Assembly: GCF_021729075.1 (NCBI RefSeq) | Contig: NZ_JAJSAQ010000002.1 | Coordinates: forward strand, 310,001 to 374,000 | DNA: 64,000 nt | Origin: Microbulbifer guangxiensis | GTDB taxonomy: Bacteria > Pseudomonadota > Gammaproteobacteria > Pseudomonadales > Cellvibrionaceae | Direction of reading: 5' to 3' | Shown here: positions 1 to 9,794 of the stretch, piece by piece | How the letters are laid out: every line of letters begins with the position of its first letter | Position numbering within the stretch: position 1 is the stretch's first letter | Notes under the pieces: generated by a model | The model's input: the letters and a program-made list of their open reading frames with translations, nothing else | Databases searched by the model: none | What the model was told of the DNA's origin: nothing | Position numbers and translations under genes: made by a program

Positions 1-124
1 CTTTGGCCGGACAGGGGAACACTTTCGCTATACTCGCGCTCCAAGCGTCAGCCGGCGAACAAAACGGCGCCCACATGACCGCCTCGTCATCGCCGACAGA
101 GCAACAACGAACCGGAGTTTTTCG

Positions 125-1594
125 ATGCAATTGCGCTCGCGCATGAGCCCCATAGTCCTCGCCCAGGCCCTCGCCGCCGCCCTCTCCCTGACGGCCGGCC
201 CGGCCTGGAGTACCGAGGAGGCAGACAATCCCGAAGGCAACGAGGTGCAGTCCGAGCTGCCTAAAGCGCAGGAGCAGCCGTCGGAACAGGAGCAACCGCT
301 GGAAAAGGCGGAAAGCATTTCCCTCGACCAGCCGATCGAGTCGCCGGCGCAGGAGCCCGCCCCCGAGGATCCGACGGCAGCGACCAGTGAAGAGATCGCT
401 CCGGCGGAAGCTGCCGGGGCCAAACCCCTGCGCCTGCTGGGCGCCGAAGTGCCGCCGGCCACCTCGACCCGGCTGGCCTGGTCACCGAGCCAGCACTTCG
501 AGGGCGTTTACAGCTCCACTGCGGTACTGGTCGTCAATGGTGCCGAGCCGGGGCCGACCCTGTGCCTGACCGCCGCCGTGCACGGCGATGAGCTGAACGG
601 CATCGAGACCGTCCGCAGGGTGCTCTACAACCTCGACCCGAACACCCTGAAGGGCGCCGTGATCGGGGTACCGATCGTAAACCTGCAGGGCTTCCACCGC
701 GGCTCCCGCTACCTGACCGACCGGCGGGACCTGAACCGGCACTTCCCCGGCGACCCCAACGGCTCCTCGGCCTCGCGGATTGCCCACTCGTTCTTTCACG
801 AGATCATCGTCCACTGCAATGCAGTGGTGGACCTGCACACCGGCTCGTTTTATCGCACCAACCTGCCCCAGTTGCGTGGTGACCTGACCAACCCGAAAGT
901 GGTCAAGCTCACCAAGGGCTTCGGCTCCACCGTGGTACTGCACAGTGACGGCGCCAAAGGCACGCTGCGTCGGGCTGCGGTCAATGCGGGCATCCCCACG
1001 GTGACCCTGGAGGCCGGCGCGCCGATGGTCCTCGACGAGACATCAGTCAGCCACAGCGTGAAGGGAATCCGTACCCTGCTGCACCAGCTGGATATGGTGG
1101 CCAAATTCCGCCTGTGGGGGGATCCGGAGCCGGTCTACTACAACTCCACCTGGCAGCGCGCAACCACCGGCGGCATGATTTTCAGCAAGGTGAAACTCGG
1201 GCAGTTCGTGCGCAAGGGCGACCTGCTGGGCACTGTCACCAACCCGATTACCAATGTGCGCACCGAGATCCGCTCCGAGCACAACGGGCGCATCCTGGGC
1301 ATGGCACTGAACCAGGTGGTGCAACCGGGCTTTGCCGCCTATCACATCGGGATTCAGGCGCCGCAGGAACAGATCAGCGCACCGGAGGAAGTCACGGCAG
1401 AGCTGTCACCGGAAGCAGAAAGTGACCGGGCCAGTGATGCAGCCGGCAAGGAACAGCCGGGCGACGCGGTGAGCGAGGACGGCGAGCCACTGGAGGACGA
1501 GTCGGCGACGGAAACACCGACCTCGGAAGCCATGCCCACCGATGCCGGTGATGAACCGGAAGAGCACGCCGATCCGGATACCGAAGACAAATAG
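125..1594 (+). CDS. Succinylglutamate desuccinylase/aspartoacylase-family metalloenzyme, exported
   Basis: A 489-residue protein with a cleavable-looking signal peptide (about residues 1-29), then a Glu/Pro/Gln-rich linker (about 30-100), a catalytic domain (about 105-400) and a second acidic tail. The catalytic part shows the AstE/AspA (M14-related) zinc signature: H153-x-x-E156 in VHGDELNG, the DLNRHFPG arginine motif near 202-209 and the third ligand H238 in DLHTGS. The family hydrolyses N-acyl amino acids or related amides; the substrate cannot be told from sequence. Cytosolic AstE has no signal peptide or disordered tails, so a periplasmic role is inferred and an arginine-catabolic role is unlikely. 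No ast genes are nearby. The start has a GGAGTTTTTCG ribosome site just upstream. Confidence 0.85.
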   Translation: MQLRSRMSPIVLAQALAAALSLTAGPAWSTEEADNPEGNEVQSELPKAQEQPSEQEQPLEKAESISLDQPIESPAQEPAPEDPTAATSEEIAPAEAAGAKPLRLLGAEVPPATSTRLAWSPSQHFEGVYSSTAVLVVNGAEPGPTLCLTAAVHGDELNGIETVRRVLYNLDPNTLKGAVIGVPIVNLQGFHRGSRYLTDRRDLNRHFPGDPNGSSASRIAHSFFHEIIVHCNAVVDLHTGSFYRTNLPQLRGDLTNPKVVKLTKGFGSTVVLHSDGAKGTLRRAAVNAGIPTVTLEAGAPMVLDETSVSHSVKGIRTLLHQLDMVAKFRLWGDPEPVYYNSTWQRATTGGMIFSKVKLGQFVRKGDLLGTVTNPITNVRTEIRSEHNGRILGMALNQVVQPGFAAYHIGIQAPQEQISAPEEVTAELSPEAESDRASDAAGKEQPGDAVSEDGEPLEDESATETPTSEAMPTDAGDEPEEHADPDTEDK

Positions 1595-1652
1595 GTGCCA
1601 AGGCCGGGGGCATCCCTCCACCGGGATTCCTCAGTGGTGCCTCAGTGATCCC

Positions 1653-2555
1653 TTAGCGATCAGAGATGCGGTCGACGATCTCTACCTGACGTCCCTGCAG
1701 CGGCTCCGGCTGCAGGGTGATATGGTCGATATCGAAGCGCTGTATCAGGGTCTGCCGCAGCCGGTCCAGCACCCCCGGCCAGGCCTGCAGGTCATCCACC
1801 ACGATATGGGCCGACAGGGAGATAGTGCTGCTGTCCAGCCGCCAGATATGGAGGTCGTGAACGGAGCGAACCCCTTCGACCGCGGCCAGTGTCTTGCCCA
1901 CCACCGGCAGGCTCAACTCCCGCGGCACGCGCTCCATCAGCACATCAATGGAATCCCGCAACAGGCGCAGGCTGGAAACCAGGATCAGGCCACAGATCAA
2001 CAGTGACAGGATCGGGTCGATCGGCGTCCAGCCGGTGAAGTAGATGATCGCCCCCGCCGCCAGAGCCGCTACCGACCCCAGCAGGTCCCCCATGACGTGC
2101 AGCAGCGCGCCGCGGATATTGAGCGTCTGCTCGCCGCGATGAAGCACCCAGGCCACGGCCAGGTTCACCACCAGGCCGATGGCGGCAATCACCATCACCA
2201 CCCCGCCCTGCACCGGTTGTGGGGTACGCAGCCGGTCGATTGCCGCGACGCCGATGGCAATAATGATCAGCAGCATGAACAGGGCGTTCACCACCGCCGC
2301 CAGCACCTCGGCACGGCCCCAACCAAAGGACAACTCCCGATCCGCGGGCTTTTGTGCCAGCAGCGCTGCCACTGCCCCCAGGGCCAGAGCCAGGGCATCG
2401 GTGGCCATATGGCCCGCATCCCCCATCAGCGCCAGCGAACCCGACAGCCAGCCGCCGACTGCCTCCACCAGGGCAAAGGCAAAGGTGATGACGAGCCCCC
2501 AGACCAGGGGACGGAGATGGCCACTGCCGTGGCGATGGTGGACGTGTTCGTGCAT
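1653..2555 (-). CDS. Cation diffusion facilitator (Zn/Co/Cd efflux), CzcD/ZitB type
   Basis: A 300-residue inner-membrane antiporter of the CDF family with a histidine-rich N-terminus (MHEHVHHRHG), six predicted transmembrane helices and a short cytoplasmic C-terminal domain (about 210-300). The transport-site ligands are visible as DAGHMATD (about 46-53) in helix 2 and HVMGD in helix 5. Family members export Zn2+ or related divalent metals in exchange for protons. It is transcribed leftward, convergent with the upstream AstE-like gene, and is followed upstream by prmC 60 bp away on the same strand. Metal specificity is not decided by the sequence; the His-rich leader and HxxxD sites fit zinc best. 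Confidence 0.9.
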   Translation of the reverse strand: MHEHVHHRHGSGHLRPLVWGLVITFAFALVEAVGGWLSGSLALMGDAGHMATDALALALGAVAALLAQKPADRELSFGWGRAEVLAAVVNALFMLLIIIAIGVAAIDRLRTPQPVQGGVVMVIAAIGLVVNLAVAWVLHRGEQTLNIRGALLHVMGDLLGSVAALAAGAIIYFTGWTPIDPILSLLICGLILVSSLRLLRDSIDVLMERVPRELSLPVVGKTLAAVEGVRSVHDLHIWRLDSSTISLSAHIVVDDLQAWPGVLDRLRQTLIQRFDIDHITLQPEPLQGRQVEIVDRISDR

Positions 2556-2615
2556 GCTCCCTGCCGCTTTCCTGTGACCTAAGGTCCTGCGGGTCCCGTC
2601 AGAACCGGCACCAAT

Positions 2616-3449
2616 TTAACACTGGCTGCGCCCCAGGGTCAGCCGCTCGCGGCCACCGTAATCCCGGCGGCTCTCGATCGACACCAGTCCCGCGTCGGCA
2701 AAGATCGCGCGCACGGCTGCCGCCTGCTGCCAGCCGTGCTCCACCAGCAAACAGCCGCCGGGCGCCAGGAAGGCGGGGGCGGTGGCAGCAATCACCTCGA
2801 TATCGGCCAGCCCCTCGCGATCGGCCACCAGTGCCGAACGGGGTTCAAAGCGCACATCCCCCTGCCCCAGGTGCGGGTCGGCTGCATCGATGTAGGGTGG
2901 ATTGCTGACGATCAGATCAAAGGACTGCGGCGGTATCTGCGCAAACCAGTCGCTCTCGATGACCCGCACATTGTCGAGGCCGAGACTGACGCGGTTGCGC
3001 TCCGCCAGCGCCAGCGCGTCGGGGGATTTCTCCGCTGCCAGCACCTGCCAGGCCGGGCGCTCCGAGGCCAGCGCCAGGGCGATGGCGCCGGTACCGGTAC
3101 CGAGATCCAGGACTCGCTGCGGTGTTACCGGGCACAACGCCAGAGCCGTCTCCACCAGCAGCTCGGTATCCGGGCGGGGAATCAGGGTGGAGGCGTCCAC
3201 CTGGAGCGACAGGGACCAGAACTCCCGCTCGCCGGTGAGGTGGGCGACCGGCTCTCCGGCGGCCCGCCGTCGCAGCAGCTCATCGAATTGAACCTGCTCA
3301 CTTTGCGACAGCTCATACTCGGGCCAGGTATAGAGCCAGGTACGCGGGCGCTCCAGCACATGGGCGAGCAGCACCTCCAGGTCGAGGCGGGCCGAATCAC
3401 TGTCGGGCAATTCCCCGCCGCGACGGAGGTTCTGCTGTACCGTGATCAA
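2616..3449 (-). CDS. prmC: Release factor glutamine methyltransferase PrmC (HemK)
   Basis: A 277-residue SAM-dependent methyltransferase that methylates the glutamine of the GGQ motif in RF1 and RF2. An N-terminal helical substrate-binding domain (about 1-85) is followed by a Rossmann fold with the SAM motif DLGTGTGAIAL (about 116-126) and the diagnostic NPPY motif (about 185) that positions the target glutamine. It lies 40 bp downstream of prfA, its substrate gene, as the last gene of the hemA-prfA-prmC operon, an arrangement conserved in gammaproteobacteria. Length is normal for the family. Confidence 0.95.
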   Translation of the reverse strand: MITVQQNLRRGGELPDSDSARLDLEVLLAHVLERPRTWLYTWPEYELSQSEQVQFDELLRRRAAGEPVAHLTGEREFWSLSLQVDASTLIPRPDTELLVETALALCPVTPQRVLDLGTGTGAIALALASERPAWQVLAAEKSPDALALAERNRVSLGLDNVRVIESDWFAQIPPQSFDLIVSNPPYIDAADPHLGQGDVRFEPRSALVADREGLADIEVIAATAPAFLAPGGCLLVEHGWQQAAAVRAIFADAGLVSIESRRDYGGRERLTLGRSQC

Positions 3450-3489
3450 GAGCGGTCCCCTGCCGGTGCAACCCAGGCGGATAACACGA

Positions 3490-4575
3490 TCAGCCCTGGC
3501 CCAGGGCCGCGAGCTGGTCCGCCTGGTGCTCGGTGCGCAGCGGATCGATCACCTCCTCGAGGGCGCCCTGCATGATTTCATCGAGCTTGTAGAGCGTCAG
3601 CCCGATGCGGTGATCGGTCACGCGGCCCTGAGGGTAGTTGTAAGTGCGGATACGCTCGGAGCGGTCGCCACTGCCGACCAGGTTGCGGCGCGCGTCGGAA
3701 ATTTCCTTCGCCGCGGCGGCCTCCTGTTCGCTGGACAGTTTCGCCTGCAGTAGCGCCATGGCCTTGGCCCGGTTCTTGTGCTGGGAGCGCTCGTCCTGGC
3801 ACTCCACCACGATACCCGTGGGAATATGGGTGAGGCGCACCGCCGAGTCGGTCTTGTTCACATGCTGGCCACCGGCACCGGAGGCGCGATAGGTATCGAT
3901 GCGCAGGTCCGCCTTGTTGATGTCCACCGCCTCGCGCTCATCGGGCTCCGGCATCACCGCTACCGTGCAGGCGGAGGTGTGGATACGGCCCTGGGACTCG
4001 GTCTCCGGCACCCGCTGTACCCGGTGGGCACCAGACTCGAACTTGAGCTTGGCATAGACATCCTCACCTGCGACCCGGGTGATGATCTCCTTGTAACCGC
4101 CGTGCTCCCCGGGGTTCTCACTGATGATCTCCACCCGCCAACCCTGACGCTCGGCATAGCGGGAGTACATGCGGAACAGGTCGCCGGAAAAGATCGCCGC
4201 CTCGTCACCACCGGTGCCGGCGCGAATTTCCAGGAAAACGTTCTTGCGGTCGTTGGGGTCCCTGGGCAGCAGCAATGTCTGCAGCTCCCGCTCCAGCGGT
4301 TCCACCTGCGCCTCGGCCGCGGAGATTTCCTCCCTGGCCATTTCACGCATTTCCGGGTCGCTCTCCTCGAGCATCTCGCGGGCCGCAGTCATATCCTCCT
4401 GCAGCTGACGATAGCGGTTGTAGCACTTAACCACTTCTTCCAGCTCGGCGTATTCACGGGACAGGTCGCGGAACTGCTCCTGGTCGCTGATGATCTCGGC
4501 GTCCCCCAGCAGGGCAGACACCTCTTCATGGCGGTCCACGAGATGTTCCAGCTTGTTGCGTACCGACTCTTTCAT
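3490..4575 (-). CDS. prfA: Peptide chain release factor 1
   Basis: A 361-residue class I release factor that reads UAA and UAG stop codons and triggers peptidyl-tRNA hydrolysis. The N-terminal helical domain is followed by the codon-recognition tripeptide region (P190-E191-T192 in RVPETES; E. coli has PAT) and the universal GGQ motif at residues 235-237 ([15 protein letters not shown]). The P-x-T form marks it as RF1 rather than RF2 (SPF). It sits 58 bp behind hemA and 40 bp before prmC on the same strand. Confidence 0.97.
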   Translation of the reverse strand: MKESVRNKLEHLVDRHEEVSALLGDAEIISDQEQFRDLSREYAELEEVVKCYNRYRQLQEDMTAAREMLEESDPEMREMAREEISAAEAQVEPLERELQTLLLPRDPNDRKNVFLEIRAGTGGDEAAIFSGDLFRMYSRYAERQGWRVEIISENPGEHGGYKEIITRVAGEDVYAKLKFESGAHRVQRVPETESQGRIHTSACTVAVMPEPDEREAVDINKADLRIDTYRASGAGGQHVNKTDSAVRLTHIPTGIVVECQDERSQHKNRAKAMALLQAKLSSEQEAAAAKEISDARRNLVGSGDRSERIRTYNYPQGRVTDHRIGLTLYKLDEIMQGALEEVIDPLRTEHQADQLAALGQG

Positions 4576-4633
4576 TCGCTCTGTTTTCTCAATAGTGACC
4601 CGGCCATGCCGGGCGCGGCGCCGTCGGCGCCTG

Positions 4634-5905
4634 TCAGTCCTGCGACTCGCGATCGCCGCTCTCGGGATCGAGGCCGACGATCTCGCGGGCCAGGCGCAGG
4701 CGCTCCGCGTCGCCCTCGGCGGTCACCCGCCTGAGGCTGACGGTGGGGGCGTGTATCAATTTGTTGGTCAGGGAACGGGCCAGCTGCTCCAGCAGGCGCC
4801 GGGGGTCGCCACCCTTGTCGAGCTGCTGCAGGGCCCGCGCCAGCTCGGCCTCACCGATGGACTGGGCGCGCTGGCGGAAGTTGCGGATGGTATCCACGGC
4901 CTCGAGTGCGCGGTGCTGGCGCATGAATTCCGCCGCCGCCTGCTCGACGATTTCATGGGCGGCCTCGGCAGCCTTTTCCCGCGAGCGACGTCCCTCGTCA
5001 ATCACGCCGCGCAGGTCATCCACCGTGTAGAGGTAGACATCGTCCAGCTGGTTCACCTGCGGCTCGATATCCCGCGGCACGGCGATATCCACCATGAACA
5101 TGGGACTGTGCCGGCGGGCCTTGAGCGCCGTTTCGACCGCACCCTTGCCGAGGATCGGCAGCTGGCTGGCAGTGGAACTGATGACGATGTCCGCACGCGC
5201 CAGGTAATCGGGAATATCTGCCAGCAGGATCGGCTCGGCACCGAAATCCGCCGCCAGCTGCTCGGCGCGGTTCAGGGTACGGTTGGCCACGATCAGCTTG
5301 CTGACCCCCTGCTCCCGCAGGTGCCGGGCAACCAGCTCGATGGTCTCGCCGGCCCCGATCAGTAATGCCGTCTGCTTGCCCAGATCAGTGAAAATCCGCG
5401 ACGCCAGCGACACCGCCGCATAGGCCACGGAGACCGGATTCTCGCCTATCGCTGTCTCCGTGCGCACGCGCTTGGCGACGGCAAACACCTGCTGGAACAC
5501 ACTGTGCAGCAGGCTGCCTACCGCACCGGATTCCCGCGCCACTGCGTAGGCGGACTTGATCTGGCCGAGGATCTGCGGCTCCCCCAATACCAGGGAATCC
5601 AGGCCACAGGCGACCCGCATCATGTGGCGCACCGCCTCTTCACCGCTGTAGCTGTAGGAACAGCCGGCCAGCTGCTCCAGCGGCACCCGGTGGTAGTCGG
5701 CGAGCCAGCGCAACAGGCGTTCGCGGGTCACCTCGCCGTAGATCTCGGTGCGGTTGCAGGTGGAAAGGATCGCCAGCTCGGGACACTGCAGTGCCTGACG
5801 CGCATCGCCCAGGGCGCCGGACATGGTTTCCGGGGCAAATGCCACCCGCTCGCGCACCTCGATCGGTGCACTGTCATGGTTGATACCCAGGGCGAGGATT
5901 GGCAT
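4634..5905 (-). CDS. hemA: Glutamyl-tRNA reductase
   Basis: A 423-residue enzyme that reduces glutamyl-tRNA(Glu) to glutamate-1-semialdehyde with NADPH, the first committed step of tetrapyrrole synthesis by the C5 route. The catalytic cysteine lies in the STCNRTEIY motif (about residues 48-56); a Rossmann-type NADPH domain with [16 protein letters not shown] lies near 185-200, and the C-terminal dimerisation helices follow. The start ATG at 5905 encodes [10 protein letters not shown], typical for the family. It is the first gene of hemA-prfA-prmC and diverges from the TPR-lolB operon. Confidence 0.96.
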   Translation of the reverse strand: MPILALGINHDSAPIEVRERVAFAPETMSGALGDARQALQCPELAILSTCNRTEIYGEVTRERLLRWLADYHRVPLEQLAGCSYSYSGEEAVRHMMRVACGLDSLVLGEPQILGQIKSAYAVARESGAVGSLLHSVFQQVFAVAKRVRTETAIGENPVSVAYAAVSLASRIFTDLGKQTALLIGAGETIELVARHLREQGVSKLIVANRTLNRAEQLAADFGAEPILLADIPDYLARADIVISSTASQLPILGKGAVETALKARRHSPMFMVDIAVPRDIEPQVNQLDDVYLYTVDDLRGVIDEGRRSREKAAEAAHEIVEQAAAEFMRQHRALEAVDTIRNFRQRAQSIGEAELARALQQLDKGGDPRRLLEQLARSLTNKLIHAPTVSLRRVTAEGDAERLRLAREIVGLDPESGDRESQD

Positions 5906-6226
5906 AGGCTCCCGTCGATATTACTGGCAGTCTCGGAATCAGGCCGGGAGGCGCGCGATTGCGGGACTCCGGGGGGCGCATTTTCCCGGCGGACCGCCCG
6001 CCTTGCAAGCGGCGCCGCGGAGAACCGGCCATCCGGATGCGCACGCTGTGGCAGCTCCGACCTCCCCGGCGGGGCCTCAGCGGCAAAATCGCGTCTAGAA
6101 TTACAGAGCGGCTCCGCACGGGCAAAGGAGAGGCGCCAGACGCCAGCCCCACAGCCATAAACCTGCCCGCGGCCCTGTCTTCACATCGCACCGGGAAAGG
6201 TGCGGCCATAAAGAACGGACACCCCT
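5906..6226. promoter_or_regulatory. Divergent intergenic region between hemA and the TPR-lolB operon
   Basis: These 321 bp hold no credible gene. They must contain the promoter of hemA-prfA-prmC (leftward) and that of the TPR-lolB-ispE operon (rightward). I could not assign confident -35/-10 boxes; the sequence is strongly GC-rich. The divergent layout is the same as in pseudomonads. Confidence 0.45.
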
Positions 6227-8083
6227 ATGCGACCTGCTCTACCCGTCCACCACTCCCGGCACTTGCCACGCCTGACCGCAGCCATTGTGCTCCTCGGCGG
6301 CCTGCTGGCCTCCTCCTGCGCCCAGCAGCAACCGGATACCGGGACGGCCCCGACCGCCACAGAAGCGCCTGCCGGCATTCCCGAGGCCAGCGCGCAAGAT
6401 CGCGGCGATGGCGAGACAGCCAGGGCCCCGACTCCGCAGCCTCCGGCGCCGGCCGTACCCACCAGCCCCGCGCGCCCCTTCCCGGTCGAGACCCTGTATA
6501 CCCTGCTGGTGGCCGAAGTGGCGGGCAACCGCGAGCAGTTCGACGTAGCCCTGGCCAATTATTATCACCAGGCGCAGAGCACGCGGGATGCGGGGGTTGC
6601 GGCCCGCGCCACCCGTATCGCCCGCTTCCTCAATGCCCGCCGCGCAGCACTGCGCTCCGCGCAGCTGTGGGCCGAGCTGGAACCGGATGAGGCGGAGGCC
6701 CAGCTCACTGCCACCGCCGAGCTGACCCTGGCCGGGGAACTGGATCAGGCCCTCGTCCACGCGGAAAAGGCCATGGAGCTGGGCGGGGATGCACCCCTGC
6801 AGTCACTCGCCGCCACCGCCGTGTCCAACCCGGAACTGGTCAAGCGCATCACACCGGAGTTCCGGCGCCTGGCCGAGAAAGCCCCCGACAATGGCGAGGC
6901 GGCTCTGGCACTGGCGATGATGCTGCGCGCCGCCGGGAACTACCCGGAAGCACTGGCCATCGTCCGCCGGGTGGAAGAACAGCACCCGCAGCTGCTGGAC
7001 GCCCCGCTGCTGAAGTCCCACCTGCTGGTGGACATGAAGCGGGAGGACGATGCCGTCGCCCTGCTGGAACAGATGGTGGCCACCTACCCCCGCGAAACGC
7101 GAATCCGGCTGCAGTATGCCCGCCTGCTGGTGAACAGGGACCTGGATCAGGCGCAGGAACAGTTCACCACCCTGGTCCAGCAACGCCCGGCCGATGGCAA
7201 CCTGATCCTGTCCCTGGCCCTGATCCGCATGGAGAGCGAGGACTTCGCTGCTGCCGAGCCGCTGCTGCAGCGCCTGCTGGAACTGGAGCAGCATGAGTCT
7301 GCCGCCCATTTCTATCTGGGCACCATCGCCCAGCAAGCCCGCGACCCACTCCGTGCCGCGGCACACTACCGTCAGGTGGAACCGGGTAACGATTACATGC
7401 AGGCCATTACCCGCGGCACAGAGTTGCTCGCCGCTGTGGGCAAACCCGGGGAAAACCAGCAGTGGTTCACCCAATTGCGCCAGCGGCACCCGGACCAGTC
7501 AGAGCACTTTTACGTGATGGAGGCGAACCTGCTGCGCAAGTATGACCAGCCCGCCCAGGCCCTGACTTTGCTCGACCAGGCCCTGGGGCAGCATCCGGAC
7601 AGCGGCCGCCTTATCTATGTGCAGTCACTCATTCACGAGCAGCTAGGCAATACTGCGGCCTTCGAGCAGGGGGTGCGCCAGTTACTGGCCCGCGACCCGG
7701 ACAACGCCACGCTGCTCAATGCGCTCGGTTACAAGCTGCTCGATGACGACAGCCGCCTGCAGGAAGCCCTGGAACTCATTACCCGAGCACTCGAACTGAA
7801 GCCGGATGACCCCGCCATCATCGACAGCATGGGCTGGGTGCAGTACCGTCTCGGCAATCACGCCGAGGCCGTGCGCTACCTCGAGCAGGCACTGGAAAAA
7901 TTGCCAGACCACGAAATTGCCGCCCACCTCGGCGAGGTCCTGTGGATGCAGGGTAACCGTGAGCGTGCCATGCAGGTCTGGCAACAGGGACTCGAGATCA
8001 ACCCCGAGAGTGAGATCATCCCGGCGGCCATCGACAGGCTCAAGGACAAGAACCCCATGGAGCAACATGTTTCCGATCACTGA
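6227..8083 (+). CDS. Tetratricopeptide-repeat lipoprotein upstream of lolB
   Basis: A 618-residue protein with a signal sequence ending in LLASSC (candidate lipid cysteine C31, although the lipobox is imperfect), a Pro/Ala/Thr-rich linker to about residue 85 and then a long array of TPR-like helix pairs to the C-terminus. Several repeats are clear near the end, for example around ITRALELKPDDPAIIDSMG and VRYLEQALEKLPDH. TPR arrays bind proteins; the partner is unknown. Its stop overlaps the lolB start by 17 bp, implying translational coupling, and the same gene precedes lolB in Pseudomonas. A role at the envelope, perhaps supporting lipoprotein sorting, is inference from position only. Confidence 0.85.
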   Translation: MRPALPVHHSRHLPRLTAAIVLLGGLLASSCAQQQPDTGTAPTATEAPAGIPEASAQDRGDGETARAPTPQPPAPAVPTSPARPFPVETLYTLLVAEVAGNREQFDVALANYYHQAQSTRDAGVAARATRIARFLNARRAALRSAQLWAELEPDEAEAQLTATAELTLAGELDQALVHAEKAMELGGDAPLQSLAATAVSNPELVKRITPEFRRLAEKAPDNGEAALALAMMLRAAGNYPEALAIVRRVEEQHPQLLDAPLLKSHLLVDMKREDDAVALLEQMVATYPRETRIRLQYARLLVNRDLDQAQEQFTTLVQQRPADGNLILSLALIRMESEDFAAAEPLLQRLLELEQHESAAHFYLGTIAQQARDPLRAAAHYRQVEPGNDYMQAITRGTELLAAVGKPGENQQWFTQLRQRHPDQSEHFYVMEANLLRKYDQPAQALTLLDQALGQHPDSGRLIYVQSLIHEQLGNTAAFEQGVRQLLARDPDNATLLNALGYKLLDDDSRLQEALELITRALELKPDDPAIIDSMGWVQYRLGNHAEAVRYLEQALEKLPDHEIAAHLGEVLWMQGNRERAMQVWQQGLEINPESEIIPAAIDRLKDKNPMEQHVSDH

Positions 8084-8711
8084 CCGCCCCGTGTTCGTCC
8101 ACCGGCCCGCAGCCGGGTTTCACCGCCCCGTATTGCGGCTACTCGGCCTTTGTCTGCTGGCTCTGCTCTCGGCCTGCACCAGCCAGACCCGGCAACCACC
8201 CGTGGCTCCCGAGCAGCCAGTCATGCAACTGCAGCAGTGGACCATCAAGGGCAAACTGGGTGTCCGCTCCCCCAATGACAACGGCAGTGCCAATCTCACC
8301 TGGCTACAGCAGTCACAGCCCAACTACCGCATCCACCTGAGCGGCCCACTCGGCGCCGGCGCCACCGTGATCAGCGGCTCACCGGGGGGAGTCAGCCTGC
8401 AACGTGGCGACGAGCCCACCACCCATGCCGCCAACCCCTCCCAGCTGACCGCAATGACCCTGGGCTGGCCGCTGCCGGTGGACGAGATGTTTTACTGGGT
8501 TCGGGGCTTACCCGCGCCAGGCCAGGCATCCGGCGAACGGCGTAACACGCAGGGGCTGCTGCAGTCACTGCAACAGGCCGGCTGGCAGCTGAATTTCAGC
8601 GGCTACCAGAATGTCGGTGCCTATGTACTGCCCACACGCATCAAGGCGGAAACCCGCCAGGCCAGCGGCCCGGTCAGGGTGACCCTGGTGATCAAGGAGT
8701 GGCTGCTCTGA
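8067..8711 (+). CDS. lolB: Outer-membrane lipoprotein receptor LolB
   Basis: A 214-residue lipoprotein that receives lipoproteins from LolA and inserts them into the outer membrane. The signal peptide ends in a good lipobox, LLSAC (C37), and the mature part shows the LolB pattern W-x-x-x-G-x-L-G-V-R near 55-65 (WTIKGKLGVRS) and the MTLGWPLPVDEMFYWVRG region. The open frame extends far upstream, but the ATG at 8067 just before the stop of the preceding TPR gene gives the expected length and signal peptide. It is followed by ispE, as in pseudomonads. Confidence 0.93.
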   Translation: MFPITDRPVFVHRPAAGFHRPVLRLLGLCLLALLSACTSQTRQPPVAPEQPVMQLQQWTIKGKLGVRSPNDNGSANLTWLQQSQPNYRIHLSGPLGAGATVISGSPGGVSLQRGDEPTTHAANPSQLTAMTLGWPLPVDEMFYWVRGLPAPGQASGERRNTQGLLQSLQQAGWQLNFSGYQNVGAYVLPTRIKAETRQASGPVRVTLVIKEWLL

Positions 8712-8820
8712 CCCTGCCGGCTTTCCCGGCCAATAACAGGAAGGGCGCCCGTGCCGTGCGCCGACCGCTGCGGGCCGCTATCATTGCGGCCCAACCACGT
8801 CGCCGCAGAAGCGTTGAAGC

Positions 8821-9705
8821 ATGCCCCTGGAATTACCCGCCCCTGCCAAACTGAACCTGTTCCTGCGCATTCTTGGCCGCCGCCCCGATGGTTATCACGA
8901 ACTGCAGACCCTGTTTCAGCTGCTCGATTTCGGCGATTCGCTCCAGTTTGAACTTCGCGATGATAGTGAGCTGTCTGTCGAAGCGCCCGGGCTGGATGTG
9001 CCGCAGCAGGACAACCTGATTTTCCGCGCGGCCAGATTGCTCCAGGACATTAGCGGCACACAAAGGGGCGCTCATATTCGCCTGGAAAAGAAACTCCCCG
9101 CGGGCGGCGGTATCGGCGGCGGCAGCAGCGATGCGGCCACCGCGCTGCTGGGCCTGAACCATCTGTGGCAATGCCACCTGTCCCTCAGCGAGCTCGCATC
9201 CCTGGGACGACAGCTGGGCGCGGATGTGCCGGTGTTCGTCGCCGGCCACACGGCTCTGGCAGAGGGTATCGGCGAGCACCTGGTCCCGGTGCAGACCGGG
9301 CCCCGTCACTACCTGATACTGGTTCCCGAATGCCATGTCAGCACCGCGGCGATATTCCGCCACCCGCGTTTGACAAGAGATTCCCCGGCAATTAAATTAG
9401 CGCACCTTCGCGACAGGGTGCTGGACAGCGAATGGCTGCGAAAGCACGCTGGCAATGATTGCCAGCCGCTGGTCGAGGAGCTCTACCCGGAGATCCGGGT
9501 CGCTCGGGAGTGGCTGCAGCAGCATGCCGACGCACAGCTGACCGGCACCGGCGCCTGCGTTTTTGCCGCCTTCCACTCTGAAGCGGAAGCGCAAAGAGTC
9601 TTCGAGCAGAGGCCAGCGGGATGGCGCGGCTTCATCGCCGCAGGCGTCGACAGATCGCCAACCCACAAGGCGCTCGCGAAAACCATTTCCGCCAGCCGGG
9701 AGTGA
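8821..9705 (+). CDS. ispE: 4-diphosphocytidyl-2-C-methyl-D-erythritol kinase
   Basis: A 294-residue GHMP-family kinase that phosphorylates CDP-methylerythritol in the non-mevalonate isoprenoid pathway. The N-terminal PAKLNLFLRILGRRPDGYHE segment is diagnostic, and the ATP-binding glycine-rich loop LPAGGGIGGGSSDAATAL lies at about 96-113. A C-terminal GTGACVFA motif closes the GHMP fold. It is 109 bp behind lolB and only 14 bp before tRNA-Gln, so the tRNA may be cotranscribed. Confidence 0.96.
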   Translation: MPLELPAPAKLNLFLRILGRRPDGYHELQTLFQLLDFGDSLQFELRDDSELSVEAPGLDVPQQDNLIFRAARLLQDISGTQRGAHIRLEKKLPAGGGIGGGSSDAATALLGLNHLWQCHLSLSELASLGRQLGADVPVFVAGHTALAEGIGEHLVPVQTGPRHYLILVPECHVSTAAIFRHPRLTRDSPAIKLAHLRDRVLDSEWLRKHAGNDCQPLVEELYPEIRVAREWLQQHADAQLTGTGACVFAAFHSEAEAQRVFEQRPAGWRGFIAAGVDRSPTHKALAKTISASRE

Positions 9706-9719
9706 AACAAAGAATTTAC

Positions 9720-9794
9720 TGGGGTGTAGCCAAGCGGTAAGGCAGCGGGTTTTGATCCCGTCATGCGTAGGTTCGAATCCTACCACCCCAGCCA
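9720..9794 (+). tRNA. tRNA-Gln (anticodon TTG)
   Basis: 75 nt ending in an encoded CCA. The acceptor stem TGGGGTG pairs with CACCCCA (the first T-A pair is typical of tRNA-Gln). The anticodon loop at 9750-9756 carries TTG at 9752-9754, and the T arm TAGGTTCGAATCCTA is intact. The gene is identical to the copy at 15033-15107 and sits 14 bp after ispE. Confidence 0.97.

Noticed and set aside
28-462. Leftward Ser/Ala-rich open frame opposite the first gene
   Set aside because: It is the antisense shadow of the signal peptide and Glu/Pro-rich linker of the AstE/AspA-like gene.
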